Under the pieces are notes generated by a model that worked only from the letters and a program-made list of their open reading frames with translations, had not been told where the DNA came from and searched no databases. A stretch of DNA of 64,000 bases from Lysobacterales bacterium. Lineage in GTDB: Bacteria > Pseudomonadota > Gammaproteobacteria > Xanthomonadales > Xanthomonadaceae. The stretch spans positions 62,001 to 126,000 of the forward strand of contig JADCRD010000001.1 of NCBI GenBank assembly GCA_014946745.1, read 5' to 3'. The translations under genes and the position numbers were made by a program. Numbering within the stretch: the first letter of the stretch is position 1; every line of letters starts with the position of its first letter. This document shows positions 1 through 9,481 of the stretch, piece after piece.

Positions 1-1
1 G

Positions 2-301
2 GCCGACCGCGCGCGTGCCGCGACCTGCGGTGCAGGCGGCGGAGGCCTGGCCAAGGACTGCGGGCAGTTCGACGACGATTACGAGACCTCCAGCGATCGC
101 GCGCGGATGATCTGCAGCGCGCATGCCTATGCGGCGACCGGTGATTTCGGTAGCGCGATCGCCGTGGTGCAGTTCCCTGCCACCTACCTGCACGCCGATC
201 ACCACCGGCTCTACCGTGCTGAACATGGCCTGCGCGGACTCTGCGTGCGCTGCGAGCGTCCGGTGCGGCCACCGCCGCCATCGCTGACGGCCGAGGAGTG
301 A
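2..301 (+). CDS. C-terminal part of a small secreted-type protein (FDDDY / CxRCE family)
   Basis: The reading frame is open from the first base and ends at TGA 299-301, so only the last 99 residues of a longer gene are present. I recognise no named family. The fragment contains GQFDDDYETSSD, then a paired-cysteine tail ending GLCVRCERP. The protein encoded at 56294-56968 has the same plan: GEFDDDYPTDP repeats and a tail ending GLCLRCE. Between those points both share an IAV(V/A) x (F/W)P core and a xxRY-like segment, so I call them paralogues. It converges on the TPR/PAS gene at 507-2639, just as its paralogue converges on the second TPR/PAS gene. Function is unknown. The acidic stretch and cysteines suggest an exported protein, but the signal peptide lies outside the window. 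Confidence 0.6.
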   Translation, partial: ADRARAATCGAGGGGLAKDCGQFDDDYETSSDRARMICSAHAYAATGDFGSAIAVVQFPATYLHADHHRLYRAEHGLRGLCVRCERPVRPPPPSLTAEE

Positions 302-506
302 GGTCGGGATTTAAGGGCCCGACGCCGGCTGCGGGCGCGCGCTCAGCGCGTGTGACAGAGGCCAGACCGCAGCGGGTGTGTCGCCGGGTGTTCGTGGCGA
401 AGCGTTTCGCGGGAGCAAGGGCACTCGGCCGGCGCGTGACATCCGGATTCGCCCAGCGCGCCGCGACCATCGACGGCCACCGTTGGCTGGGACGGGGGCG
501 GGGCGT

Positions 507-2639
507 TCAGTCCTGCTGGCGGGTGTGCTGCAGCAGCTCCTCGACCAGGCCTTCGAGCTGGACGCGATGGCTGGTATCGATGCCGACTTCGGCAAGGAGG
601 AAGTAGGCCGTGCGCAGCACTTCGCGCCAGCGCGGGCGATCGGGAAGGCTGTCGAGGCTCAGGTAGCGGTCCATGGCGCGCACGCGCAGGCGACCGTCGT
701 CGATGGTGATGCGCCATATCCCGCTCGCCTCGGCCAGCTCGACCCGACCCTTGCGGCTGACCCGCTCCCAGGCTTCGAGGGCGGTGCGCATGGTGCGCAC
801 AAGCAGGCGCCGGAACACGGTGGGGTCTTCCCCATCCGCCGGTTTCTCGGCGACCGGCGAGGTCTCCTGCGCTGCTGCTGCGGGTGCGGGGGAGTGTGCG
901 GTTCCGGCGCTTTCGATCAACAGGACGCCCAGCTCTTCCTCCATGCTGAGCCGCTGACAGCGAAGGCGCAGCTCGGGCAGCCTCGGGCTGGTGTGCTGCC
1001 CGAGGTCCGCTTGAGTTTCGGATTCGCCGGCGAGGCTGGCGGCCTCCACCAGCCCCTGCGCCCAGGTTGAGGTGTCGGCATCCAGCGCGGCTGCGAGCGG
1101 CACGCCCTGCAGCGCCTCCGCGCTGCGCCCCAGCGCGTGGGCTGCCGCGGCCGTGGAGGCGCGGATCCGTCCGGCGGCGTCGAACACGATGCAGGCCGAC
1201 TGCTGGCGATCCAGCAGCCAGGCCATCGAGCGCAGATCGCAGCGCAGCTCTTCGGACGCGCGCCGCGCCTCGGTGATTCGCTGCTCTAGCGTCTGGCGTT
1301 CGCGCTCGGCCTCCAGCCGCTGCCGATAGCTGCGGCGTTGCGAGTACAGCGCCAGCAGGGCCAGCGCGAGCAGGCCAATGGCCGCCACACTGAGCGTTTC
1401 CAGCCGGCGTCGGGCCAGCTGGAACTCGCGGTGCTCGGCTTCCGCTTCCAGACGTTCGAGATCGAAGCGCACCCGCAGGCTGTCGAAGCGCTCGCCGTGG
1501 CGTGCCTCGGCCAGCGCCATCGCTTCCGAATGCAGCTGGCGCTGGTACTGCAGGGCTGCGGCAGGCTGGTCCAGGGTCTCGGCGAGTTCAGCCAGCGCGC
1601 TGAGTGCCTGCAGCCGCTGCTGCGGAGGCTGGCCGTCGCCCTGGGTCAGCCGTGACTGCAGCAGGGCGTAACGTTCGGCGCGCGTTTCCCTGCTGGCCAG
1701 GCGGGCATCCAGCACCGCGACGTCGAGGCGCTCGGCAGCCTCTTCAGGTGCGGCCGCGCGGGCGCGCGCCAGCCACTCGATGGCCTGAACGCGTGCGCCC
1801 GCATCGAACTCCAGCTGCGCGCGCAGCAGGGCCGAGCGCAGCTGATCGCGCGGTGACTGCGCATAGGCCCGCCAGGCTGCGTCGAGCATGGCGCGCGCTT
1901 CATCGGTCCGACCGCGGCGCAGGGCGAGCCGCGCCAGTTCCTCCCGTGTGCGTTCCGAGGGCAGCGTGCGACCGTTCACGGCGTGATCCTTGAGCGCTCG
2001 CGTCAGGTAGTCCTCGGCGCGCGTGAGATCGCCAAGCTCCAGATACAGGCTGCCGATGTTGGCGAGCAGCGCTCCCAGCGGTGAATGGTCGTTCGCCTCG
2101 CGCAGGGCCAGGCTGGCCTCGAAGGCGGCGAGGGCCGATTCGTAGTTGCCGAGGTGCCGATAGACGACGCCAAGGTCGTTCTCGCTGATCGCGCGTGCTC
2201 GCGCGTCCTCGGCCGCTCGCGCGCCGGCCAGCGCCTCCAGGAAATACACCAGCGCCTGGCTGGGCAGGCCCTCGCGGTAGGCGTTCAGCCCGCGCCGCCG
2301 CGCCAGCCGATGCGCCGCCAGCGGATCGGAGACGCGCGGCAGCAGCACCACCGCAGACTTGAGCGCGGCCTCCGCGCGGGCGGGATCTCCGAGCTGGGAC
2401 GCAAGCTCGGATGCGTGCATCCAGGCTTCGAACGCCGACTCCGCTTCATTGGCCGTGGCCAACTGGCGCGCGGCGGCCTCACAGCTGACCATGGCGGTCG
2501 CTGGATCTTCGCGGCGCTGCTCGCGGCAGTCCCGCAGCGAGGCGGCGAGGGACGTGGGGCTGATCCCCCACAGTCCAATCAGCGCGAGCAAAGCCGCGAG
2601 CGACGCGCTGCGGACGGGCGTTGGGGCGTAAGCGGACAT
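507..2639 (-). CDS. TPR-PAS membrane signalling protein, copy 1
   Basis: 710 residues from the ATG at 2639; an in-frame ATG further upstream would put non-conserved sequence before the signal region. Residues 11-33 form an N-terminal hydrophobic signal or anchor. Residues 34-400 are helical TPR-type repeats (for example ISENDLGVVYRHLGNYESAL). Residues 414-436 are a membrane span, followed by a coiled-coil-like stretch (437-470), a PAS-like domain (about 478-575) and a conserved C-terminal block (605-710) containing SGIWRITIDDGRLRVRAMDR. The plan is a periplasmic TPR sensor linked to a cytoplasmic output region. I see no histidine-kinase, GGDEF or response-regulator signature. The protein at 53981-56167 is a full-length paralogue, strongest in the C-terminal block. 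The C-terminal block is probably the output domain, but I cannot name its family. Confidence 0.75.
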   Translation of the reverse strand: MSAYAPTPVRSASLAALLALIGLWGISPTSLAASLRDCREQRREDPATAMVSCEAAARQLATANEAESAFEAWMHASELASQLGDPARAEAALKSAVVLLPRVSDPLAAHRLARRRGLNAYREGLPSQALVYFLEALAGARAAEDARARAISENDLGVVYRHLGNYESALAAFEASLALREANDHSPLGALLANIGSLYLELGDLTRAEDYLTRALKDHAVNGRTLPSERTREELARLALRRGRTDEARAMLDAAWRAYAQSPRDQLRSALLRAQLEFDAGARVQAIEWLARARAAAPEEAAERLDVAVLDARLASRETRAERYALLQSRLTQGDGQPPQQRLQALSALAELAETLDQPAAALQYQRQLHSEAMALAEARHGERFDSLRVRFDLERLEAEAEHREFQLARRRLETLSVAAIGLLALALLALYSQRRSYRQRLEAERERQTLEQRITEARRASEELRCDLRSMAWLLDRQQSACIVFDAAGRIRASTAAAAHALGRSAEALQGVPLAAALDADTSTWAQGLVEAASLAGESETQADLGQHTSPRLPELRLRCQRLSMEEELGVLLIESAGTAHSPAPAAAAQETSPVAEKPADGEDPTVFRRLLVRTMRTALEAWERVSRKGRVELAEASGIWRITIDDGRLRVRAMDRYLSLDSLPDRPRWREVLRTAYFLLAEVGIDTSHRVQLEGLVEELLQHTRQQD

Positions 2640-2730
2640 GGGCAGTGGTCGGCGGGGGCGACCGCCGAACTTAGCACGCGGGTGCTCTGCGCCAGAACGG
2701 TCCGGCGCCAGCGCGCCGACCTGTTCCGGG

Positions 2731-3654
2731 TCAGACGTCAACCAGGGCGTGAAAGATGAAGTGCTCCACCACCAGGCGCTCGGAGCTTCCGAGTTCCACG
2801 AACTGCAGGCCGAAGCGACGGCGCTCGGACTCGCCGAAGCTCTTGATGCCGCGCACTTCGGCCAGCACGCTCAGCACGTGCTCTTCGCCCGCGGCCTCAA
2901 GCTTGAAGCCAAGACGCAAACGGTCGCCGCTGTCGGCGATTTCGGGTGGCGCTTCGATCTGGCAGCCGCTGGCGCTCAGGTTCTTCATCACCGCGCCGTG
3001 GGGGCGCGGCTCGCCCATCACCGGCCGGCTCAGGTTGACCGCGCTGCAGATGATCTGGGTATCGACCCGCTCATGCGCCCGCATGACGTGGAAGACCACA
3101 CCCTCCGGATACGAGGCCACCACGTAGGGAAAGGGGGTGAAGTGCACCTTCAGCACCCTGGCCTGGAAGGTCGCCACGCCGCTTGCGGTCAGCACACGCA
3201 CGAACAGCAGCTCGTTGTCGCGAAAGGGGACGACGCCGCCGTCGGCGTTGACCGCACTGATCAGCACGCCGCCGCCCTCCAGCATGCCGACCAGCCGCAG
3301 GGCGACCCGCGGACGATTGGTGGTGCTCAGAAAGTCGACGTAAAGCGTCTTGCCGGGTGAGAGCTTGAGTTCGGAGAGCTTGCGGGTTTCGCGAGCGCCG
3401 TCCTCGTCGGTCGACTCCGCCGGGGACTCTGCGGCGTTCGGTTCGGGCACAGAGCCCGCTCGCGCGCTGCGACTCGCATCGTGCTCGGCGAGGTACAGCC
3501 CCATCTCATGAAGGGTGTTGAGCTGGCGCTCGGTCTCGATCACCTCGCCCGCCCGCAGCAGAAGCCGCCCCAGTGCGTCATAGACGGGATAAGGCAGCGG
3601 GCTGCCGATCTTGATGTCGGTGCGGCGTACGGGCTGCAGTGGCGTCTTCGCCAT
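2731..3654 (-). CDS. PilZ domain protein (YcgR-like)
   Basis: 307 residues. The N-terminal 80 residues look like a short adaptor, followed by an acidic proline/serine-rich linker. A YcgR-type flagellar-brake-like domain begins near residue 95 (LSPGKTLYVDFLSTTNRPRV), and a PilZ domain begins near residue 195. The PilZ motif D/NxSxxG is present as NLSASG. I do not see a clean RxxxR at the start of the PilZ domain; the arginines are spread over RPVMGEPRPHG. PilZ proteins bind cyclic di-GMP and adjust motility or envelope functions, so c-di-GMP binding is expected but not certain here. It lies 91 bp upstream of the TPR-PAS gene on the same strand and downstream of clp. Co-transcription is possible. 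Confidence 0.8.
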   Translation of the reverse strand: MAKTPLQPVRRTDIKIGSPLPYPVYDALGRLLLRAGEVIETERQLNTLHEMGLYLAEHDASRSARAGSVPEPNAAESPAESTDEDGARETRKLSELKLSPGKTLYVDFLSTTNRPRVALRLVGMLEGGGVLISAVNADGGVVPFRDNELLFVRVLTASGVATFQARVLKVHFTPFPYVVASYPEGVVFHVMRAHERVDTQIICSAVNLSRPVMGEPRPHGAVMKNLSASGCQIEAPPEIADSGDRLRLGFKLEAAGEEHVLSVLAEVRGIKSFGESERRRFGLQFVELGSSERLVVEHFIFHALVDV

Positions 3655-3763
3655 GGGGAACCGGGCAGACAGGTAAAGGACGGACCCCGCCAGTGGATCA
3701 GCCTTGCCGCTGCTTCACAAGCGCCATCGGACCAAGCGCCCGCGCGGCGGTGCTGAGGCCAGG

Positions 3764-4462
3764 TCAGCGGTCCTGGCGGTATACGACGACCGTTTTGCCG
3801 CGGGCGTGCAGCACGCCTTGTTCCTCCAGCTGCTTCAACACGCGGCCAGCCATTTCGCGCGAGCAGCCGACGATGCGCGCCAGCTCCTGGCGCGACACGC
3901 GGATCTGCGTGCCCTGCGGGTGGCTCATGGCATCCGGCTCTTCGCACAGGTCGAGCAGAGTGCTGGAGATTCGGCTGGTGACGTCCATGAAGGCCAAGCG
4001 GCTGGCCTTGCGACTGGTGTGCATCAGTCGCTTGGTGAGCTGGGCGCCGATCGCGTACAGCAGGCGCGGGCATTCTTCAGCCAGCGGGCCGGCGAACAGG
4101 GCATGCAGGCGCTCGTAGCCGATCTCCGCCAGCTCGCACGCAGTGCGCGTGCGCAACAGGACCTCGCGCTGGGGAGCGGCGACGAAGATGCCGGTCTCGC
4201 CCACGAAGTCACCCGGGTTGAGGTAGCTCAAGACCAGCTCGCGGCCGTCTTCTTCCTCAGTCATGACGCTGAGCGAGCCCTGCACCACGTAGTACATCGT
4301 GCCGGCCGGATCCCCCGGGCGGAACACGTCCGCGCGCGCCGGGTAGCGGCGACGATGGCAGTGGGCCAGGAAGCGCTCGATATGGATGGGCTCGGGAGCC
4401 AGCGAAGGGGGCGTCAGCTGGCGCTTGAGCGCGGTCTGCAGCGAGAAGCTGGAGGGGACCAT
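3764..4462 (-). CDS. clp: Crp/Clp-family transcription regulator
   Basis: 232 residues, close to the usual Xanthomonas Clp length. The N-terminal cyclic-nucleotide-binding beta-roll (about 30-145) includes [20 protein letters not shown] and [11 protein letters not shown] long dimerisation helix follows, then a C-terminal winged helix with recognition region [20 protein letters not shown]. Clp of Xanthomonas is a global activator controlled by cyclic di-GMP rather than cAMP, and the sequence looks closest to that group; ligand choice is inferred from family. It diverges from speD with a 309-bp shared upstream region, a gene order I associate with Xanthomonadales. The nearby PilZ gene would fit a c-di-GMP theme. 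Confidence 0.9.
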   Translation of the reverse strand: MVPSSFSLQTALKRQLTPPSLAPEPIHIERFLAHCHRRRYPARADVFRPGDPAGTMYYVVQGSLSVMTEEEDGRELVLSYLNPGDFVGETGIFVAAPQREVLLRTRTACELAEIGYERLHALFAGPLAEECPRLLYAIGAQLTKRLMHTSRKASRLAFMDVTSRISSTLLDLCEEPDAMSHPQGTQIRVSRQELARIVGCSREMAGRVLKQLEEQGVLHARGKTVVVYRQDR

Positions 4463-4771
4463 ATCCGACCTAAAGTGCGATGGGGCTCAAAGATTAGCGC
4501 CCACTGGGCGCTGCTTCAACGCAATATTGCGCCATTTCGCATACGTTTGTCCCCCGCTGTCACGTTCGCGTTGCGATTGCCCGCGCAATCGAACGCATTC
4601 AGAGCGTCTCGCTTCCGATCGGCGAGTACACATCCGTGGGGCCCGAGGTTCTGCCCTACATTTCTTTGGTTCATACTAGTCAGCTGGTCCCAGGCCACTG
4701 GTACCAGACGCCTGGCGACCGCGCGATGCGGCCGGCCAGTCCTCCATCCGCCCGCACAGGGGATCCGAAAC

Positions 4772-5590
4772 GTGGTCAAGCCACTGCCGCGCCTGAAGCT
4801 TCAGGGCTTCAACAATCTCACCAAGGCGCTGTCGTTCAATATCTACGACGTCTGCTACGCGGTCAGCGAAGAACAGCGCCGCCGTTACATCGAGTACATC
4901 GACGAGGCCTACAACGCTGATCGTCTCACGCAGATCCTCACCGAGGTGGCCGAGATCATCGGCGCCAACGTGCTGAACGTGGCTCGCCAGGACTACGACC
5001 CGCAGGGTGCGTCGGTGACCATCCTGATCTCGGAAGAACCGGTGATCGACAAGAAAGCGGCTGGCAACGTGCTGTCGGGCGCCGTGCGCGAGCACGAAGA
5101 AGTCGACGCCAGCGTCGTCGCCCACCTCGACAAAAGCCACATCACGGTACACACGTACCCGGAAACGCATCCCCACAACGGCATCGCGACCTTCCGCGCG
5201 GACATCGACGTCGCTACCTGCGGCGTGATCTCACCGCTCAAGGCATTGAACTACCTGATCGAGAGCCTTGAGTCCGATATCGTGATCATGGACTACCGGG
5301 TGCGTGGCTTCACTCGCGATGTCAGGGGCACCAAGCACTACATCGATCACCGCATCAACTCGATCCAGGACTACCTTGCGAAGGGCATCAAGAACCGCTA
5401 CGAGATGTTCGATGTGAATGTGTACCAGGAGAATATCTTCCACACGAAGATGCACGTTAAGGACTTCGATCTGGATACCTATCTCTTCGAGGAGAAGGCC
5501 AAGAACCTCTCGTTCAAGGAGCGCCTGCGCATCGAGGCGCAGCTGAAGCGCGAGATCGAGGAGCTGTTCCACGGCCGCAACCTCGACTGA
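4772..5590 (+). CDS. speD: S-adenosylmethionine decarboxylase proenzyme
   Basis: Decarboxylates S-adenosylmethionine to supply the aminopropyl group for spermidine synthesis; cytoplasmic. The enzyme is made as a proenzyme that cuts itself before a serine, which becomes the pyruvoyl cofactor. That serine is S122 in [13 protein letters not shown] chose the GTG at 4772 (272 residues, beginning [16 protein letters not shown]), because the family begins this way; the frame stays open for about 1 kb further upstream, but that part lies antisense to clp and is not conserved. The sequence is of the longer, E. coli/Xanthomonas class. A strong hairpin terminator follows 22 bp after the stop. Confidence 0.93.
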   Translation: MVKPLPRLKLQGFNNLTKALSFNIYDVCYAVSEEQRRRYIEYIDEAYNADRLTQILTEVAEIIGANVLNVARQDYDPQGASVTILISEEPVIDKKAAGNVLSGAVREHEEVDASVVAHLDKSHITVHTYPETHPHNGIATFRADIDVATCGVISPLKALNYLIESLESDIVIMDYRVRGFTRDVRGTKHYIDHRINSIQDYLAKGIKNRYEMFDVNVYQENIFHTKMHVKDFDLDTYLFEEKAKNLSFKERLRIEAQLKREIEELFHGRNLD

Positions 5591-5611
5591 CCTGACCGGC
5601 CCGAGAGATAA

Positions 5612-5651
5612 GCGAAGGGCGCGCTCCGCCAAGGGGCGCGCCCTTCGCGTT
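5612..5651 (+). terminator. Rho-independent terminator after speD
   Basis: A 13-bp perfect stem, 5612-5624 paired with 5636-5648, encloses an 11-nt loop and is followed by a short T run. It sits between the convergent ends of speD and the DUF2339 gene and may serve both. Confidence 0.8.
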
Positions 5652-5664
5652 TCCGAGACTGCGT

Positions 5665-8469
5665 CTACGCGCTTGGGTTGGCCTCGCCGCGACGCGGTGG
5701 CGAGGGAGCGAGATAGCCGACGACCACCAGCAGCACGCCCACCGTCAGCACGGCGCCGATGCCAGGCAGATTGCCGAGATAGACGCGATCGACCAGCACC
5801 AGCTTGAGCAGAACTCCGCCCATGAGCGCGGCACCAGCGAGCCACACAGGCCAGTTGCCGCGCCGCGAGCCGGCGACCCACGCGACGACGCCCGCCAGCG
5901 CCCAAAGCACGCTCAGCACGCCTTGGGTCAGCGCGCTGTCGAACAGCGCCGGCGACCAGGGCAGATTGGCGTGGTGATGCAGGCTGCGCAGGGCAGCCAG
6001 CGTCAGCAGCAGTAGCGCTGCGGCGGCGAGACCGGCGCGCAGCGGCAGCAGATCGCCTCGCGCCTCGCGCGGAAGCGCCTGCCAAGCCAGCAGCAGCAGG
6101 CCCCACTGCAGCAGCTCCAGCGGATTCAGCAGCGGCAGATACGGCAGCGGCTCAGCGTCGGCGCTGGAGTACAGCGCGATGAACCAGGCCCCACCCAGAG
6201 CCAGAGTCGCAGCGCCGTGCCACAAGCGCGCGTAGCGCTGGAACCGATCGGCCAGCGGCCAGGCGTAGCGCTCGGGGTTTCGCCACAGCGCCCAAGCCAG
6301 CGCGGCGAGCGGCAGCACGGCCAGCGTCCAGATCCATGCGCTGCCGAACTCCGCGCGTTCGGCGCGCTGCGCGAAATCGCTGCCCAGTACCAAGGCCAGG
6401 GTGGCCAAAGCGCTCAGATGCGCCGCTCCGGTCAGTCGCATCGGCGGTTCACGCAGGGCCTTGAGCGTCCACGCCGCGGCCACGGCGCACAAGGCCCACA
6501 GAGCGAGACCGCGGCCATCAAGCCCAGGGCCTGCCTGCTCGATCAACGCACACAGCCCCAGCAGCGGCAATGCGGCGAGCGGCGTCACCGCCAGCCAGCC
6601 CAGCCGCGCCCAGCCCAGCCGGCTGCGCAACAGACTCGCTCCGAGTGCGATCAGCATCGCGGCTCCGAGCAGGGTTTCGAAGTGCGCCAGCGCGAACGGC
6701 GGCTTCCAGCCCAGGTGCAGCCAGAGCAGGCCGAGCCAAGCCGCGCCCAAGGCAAAGCCCATCCAGACTTCTGCAGCGCTGCGCGCGAAACGCTCATGAA
6801 GCTGGCTCGCGAGGAACCCAGCCGCGGCCAGGATCGCCAGGCTGAAGCGCAGCCCGCTGCTGTAACCGTCAGTGTCGAAGCGGTTTTCGTTGAGTGCTTC
6901 GCCCAGGTTGATCAGCAGGCTGCAGCCTGCGCCAAGCTGCAGCAGCCAACCGAAGACCAGGCTGAGAGATCGACGCTGACGCAGCCCCAGCCACATCGCG
7001 CCCACGCCCTGCAATGCCCACACCGCAGCGGTCTGCTGCGCTGAAAAGGCGAGCGGCACCGCGACGGTGATGAAGCCGACAGCGACCCAGGCGAAACCCT
7101 CGCCCTGCAGACGTGCGCGCGGGTTGCGCAGAAGCAGCGCCGCCAGCGCTGCGTAGGCCGCTGCCGCCAGCAGCGCTGACCACGACAGCGCGCTGTGATC
7201 GCCCTCCAACAGGCCGCTCTGCAGGGTGAAGGCCCACAGCGGCAGAGCAAAGGTCAACGAGGCCTGCACGCCGTGGTTGGCAGCCAGGCCGCGGCGCACT
7301 GCGCCCAGCACTGCGATGCCAAGATAGAACGCCCAGAACAGCAGCAGGAAGACTTGGCTGCTGGCGTAGTCCTCAGGGACGTAGGAGCGCAGCCCCCACA
7401 CGCTGCCCACGCCGAAGGTGAACAGAAAGCCCATCAGGTTCAGCGCATGCCAGTGTCGCCACCAGGCGACGACGAACACTGCAGCATTCAGAACGGCGTA
7501 GTAGCTGAACAGCGCGACCTGGTCGCCGCTGCCGGTGTTGATCAGTACCGGCCCCAGATAGCCGCCGAGGAAGCCCAGCACCGCCAGTGCCGCAGCGTTC
7601 TGCCACACCGCCAGCAGCGCCGCGAGCGCCACCAGAGCGACAACCATGCCGAGGGCGACGCTTGGGAGCAGCAAGTCGTACAGCCGGAAGGCACCGAACA
7701 CGCAGAGCAGCAGCACGCCGATGGCGCCGCCTTGCAATGACAGCGAGAACGCGGGGCGCGCATGGCGCTGGCGCAGGGCGAACAACAGTCCGGCGACTGC
7801 CGCCGCGGCGATGCCGACGAATCGCCAGCCGATCGGCAATTGGAACAATCCCTGCTGCGCCGCATAGCGCAGGGCTGCGGCGACGCCGGCAAAGAGCACC
7901 AGCACACCCAGCTTGACCGGCAGGTTGCCGCCGAACAGCCAGCCAAGAAGCGTGCCGAGGACCGAATCGGCGGGCGCTTCGACGCGGGATCGCGCGGTGC
8001 GTGGTGTCTCCGCTGGCGATACCGCGCGGACGGTCTGCGTTCGATGTGCCGACGTTGGCAAAGGCGGCGGCACCGGACGGGCGTTGGCCGAGGGCGCCAT
8101 GCTCTCGCTGCTCTCGGCCCTTGCGTTCGAGGCCGTACGCGCCGAATCGGCAGCGGGCGAGGCTGCGGATCTCGGTAGCGCCGGCTCGGCGGAATCACCC
8201 ATTGATGCGCGCAGCGGCGCGCTTTGTGCAGCAGCGGGCATCACCCGTGCGCCTGGGGGCTCGGGACTCACGGGTGAAGCGTCGGTGGATCGAGGCGCGG
8301 CCTGCTCACGCGCGCCTGTGGTCTGCCGATTCTCAAGCTTGCGCAGCCGCTGAGATAGCTCCTGCTGGCTGCCCAGCAGCCAGCCCGCGAGTGTCGCCAG
8401 AAGAACCGAAACCAGCGACTCGCTGGCGAGAGCGAGCAGGCCGAACAGCACAGCCAGAACAATCTTCAT
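5665..8469 (-). CDS. Large polytopic membrane protein (DUF2339 family)
   Basis: 934 residues. A short N-terminal span (1-33) with a QELSQRLRKLENR coil is followed by a low-complexity Ala/Pro/Ser linker to about residue 160. The rest is a very hydrophobic region with more than 20 predicted spans, starting LLGWLFGGNLPVKLGVLVLF, a conserved opening of the DUF2339 family. Function of the family is unknown; members are inner-membrane proteins. It stands alone on its strand, ends next to the speD terminator and begins 364 bp from coq7. No enzymatic motif is visible. Confidence 0.85.
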   Translation of the reverse strand: MKIVLAVLFGLLALASESLVSVLLATLAGWLLGSQQELSQRLRKLENRQTTGAREQAAPRSTDASPVSPEPPGARVMPAAAQSAPLRASMGDSAEPALPRSAASPAADSARTASNARAESSESMAPSANARPVPPPLPTSAHRTQTVRAVSPAETPRTARSRVEAPADSVLGTLLGWLFGGNLPVKLGVLVLFAGVAAALRYAAQQGLFQLPIGWRFVGIAAAAVAGLLFALRQRHARPAFSLSLQGGAIGVLLLCVFGAFRLYDLLLPSVALGMVVALVALAALLAVWQNAAALAVLGFLGGYLGPVLINTGSGDQVALFSYYAVLNAAVFVVAWWRHWHALNLMGFLFTFGVGSVWGLRSYVPEDYASSQVFLLLFWAFYLGIAVLGAVRRGLAANHGVQASLTFALPLWAFTLQSGLLEGDHSALSWSALLAAAAYAALAALLLRNPRARLQGEGFAWVAVGFITVAVPLAFSAQQTAAVWALQGVGAMWLGLRQRRSLSLVFGWLLQLGAGCSLLINLGEALNENRFDTDGYSSGLRFSLAILAAAGFLASQLHERFARSAAEVWMGFALGAAWLGLLWLHLGWKPPFALAHFETLLGAAMLIALGASLLRSRLGWARLGWLAVTPLAALPLLGLCALIEQAGPGLDGRGLALWALCAVAAAWTLKALREPPMRLTGAAHLSALATLALVLGSDFAQRAERAEFGSAWIWTLAVLPLAALAWALWRNPERYAWPLADRFQRYARLWHGAATLALGGAWFIALYSSADAEPLPYLPLLNPLELLQWGLLLLAWQALPREARGDLLPLRAGLAAAALLLLTLAALRSLHHHANLPWSPALFDSALTQGVLSVLWALAGVVAWVAGSRRGNWPVWLAGAALMGGVLLKLVLVDRVYLGNLPGIGAVLTVGVLLVVVGYLAPSPPRRGEANPSA

Positions 8470-8833
8470 GCCGCCTTCTCTGTGCTCTACCCGGATTTTC
8501 GCAGTGTAGGCACAGTGAAGGCCTGAGAGCAGCCCCGGCGGTCGGCGCGATTCACAGGCCAGCCCGCAGCCGCGATGCAGCGGCGCTGCGCTCTCAGCGC
8601 GCCCGACTGCCGCGCGCTTCCGGCGCGCGCTCGAGAGCGGGTTCGTAGCGCCGCGAGCTCGGGCCCGCGGACTTTGCAGCGTGCCTCGATCAGCAGCGGA
8701 TCTGCGTCCGCGCGCCTGCGAGGGCGCTCTCGCGGATCAAGCCGGTGAGGCGCTTGATCCAGCGAAAGCGATTCCGGCGACGCTGGAGTCGCGACTCCGG
8801 ATCAAGGTCGGGATGGACTTGACCCGTGTTGTC
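8470..8833. other. Intergenic stretch between DUF2339 gene and coq7
   Basis: 364 bp without a convincing gene. The side near 8470 should hold the promoter of the DUF2339 gene, and the other end the 3' untranslated region of coq7. The only structure I see is the inverted repeat at 8734-8760. Confidence 0.5.
8734..8760. repeat. Small inverted repeat with GGATCAAGC arms
   Basis: Perfect 9-bp arms (8734-8742 and 8752-8760) around a 9-nt loop. Related sequence GCTTGATTCAGCG recurs near 12783 and inside the element at 16931-17271, suggesting a dispersed REP-like motif. Confidence 0.5.
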
Positions 8834-9481
8834 CTAAAGTCGATAAGCGCCCAGCTTCATGACTTGGCTGACAAGCCACATCACCGTTGGAATCGGCGTC
8901 GGCAGTGCTCGCGCGCCAGCAGCATTGGCCTGATCGGCATGCTCGGCCTCTTCCTCCGCCATGCGCTGCAGGATTCGGCGGCTGCGCTCATCTCCCTCGG
9001 GCAGCTGGCGGAGATGGTCTTCGAGATGCGCTTCGACCTGCCGTTCGGTCTCGACCACGAAACCGAGGTTGTAGCCATCGCCAGCGAGGCCTGCTGCCAT
9101 GCCGATGGCGTAGCTGCCGGCGTACCACAGCGGATTCAGAAGGCTGGGGCGGAAGTCCAGTTCGGTCAGGCGTTGCGCGCACCACGCGAGGTGATCCGCT
9201 TCTTCTTGCGCGGCCCGCAGCAAGTGCTCGCGCGTGGCTTCATCGCGAGCGACTCGCGCCTGGCCGAGGTAGAGGGCTTGTGCGCAGACTTCGCCTGAAT
9301 GGTTGATGCGCATCAGACCGGCGACATGGCGGCGCTGTGTTGCATCCAGCTCGACAGACTCGGCGTCGCCGGCCGGGTTGGGTCGTGCAGCAGGCGTTTG
9401 CCGCGCGGTGGCGGTCAGCAGGGCGTGGTCGAGATCGGCGATCAGTCGATCCAAAGCAGAGAGTGTGCGCAGCGTGCTCAC
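8834..9481 (-). CDS. coq7: 2-polyprenyl-3-methyl-6-methoxy-1,4-benzoquinol hydroxylase
   Basis: Di-iron hydroxylase of ubiquinone biosynthesis, acting at the inner membrane. 215 residues from the GTG at 9481 ([20 protein letters not shown]), matching family length; the frame is open further upstream but lies over the neighbouring Fe-S gene. Di-iron ligands are visible: E64 (HSGEV), E94 and H97 (EEADH), E146 (VETERQ), and E178 with H181 (EEAEH). The GTG start overlaps the TGA stop of the upstream Fe-S gene by 4 bases, so the two are probably translationally coupled. Confidence 0.9.
   Translation of the reverse strand: MSTLRTLSALDRLIADLDHALLTATARQTPAARPNPAGDAESVELDATQRRHVAGLMRINHSGEVCAQALYLGQARVARDEATREHLLRAAQEEADHLAWCAQRLTELDFRPSLLNPLWYAGSYAIGMAAGLAGDGYNLGFVVETERQVEAHLEDHLRQLPEGDERSRRILQRMAEEEAEHADQANAAGARALPTPIPTVMWLVSQVMKLGAYRL

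Noticed and set aside
3704-4771. Long upstream extension of speD in the same frame
   Set aside because: It lies antisense to clp and is not SpeD-like; the family start is at the GTG 4772.
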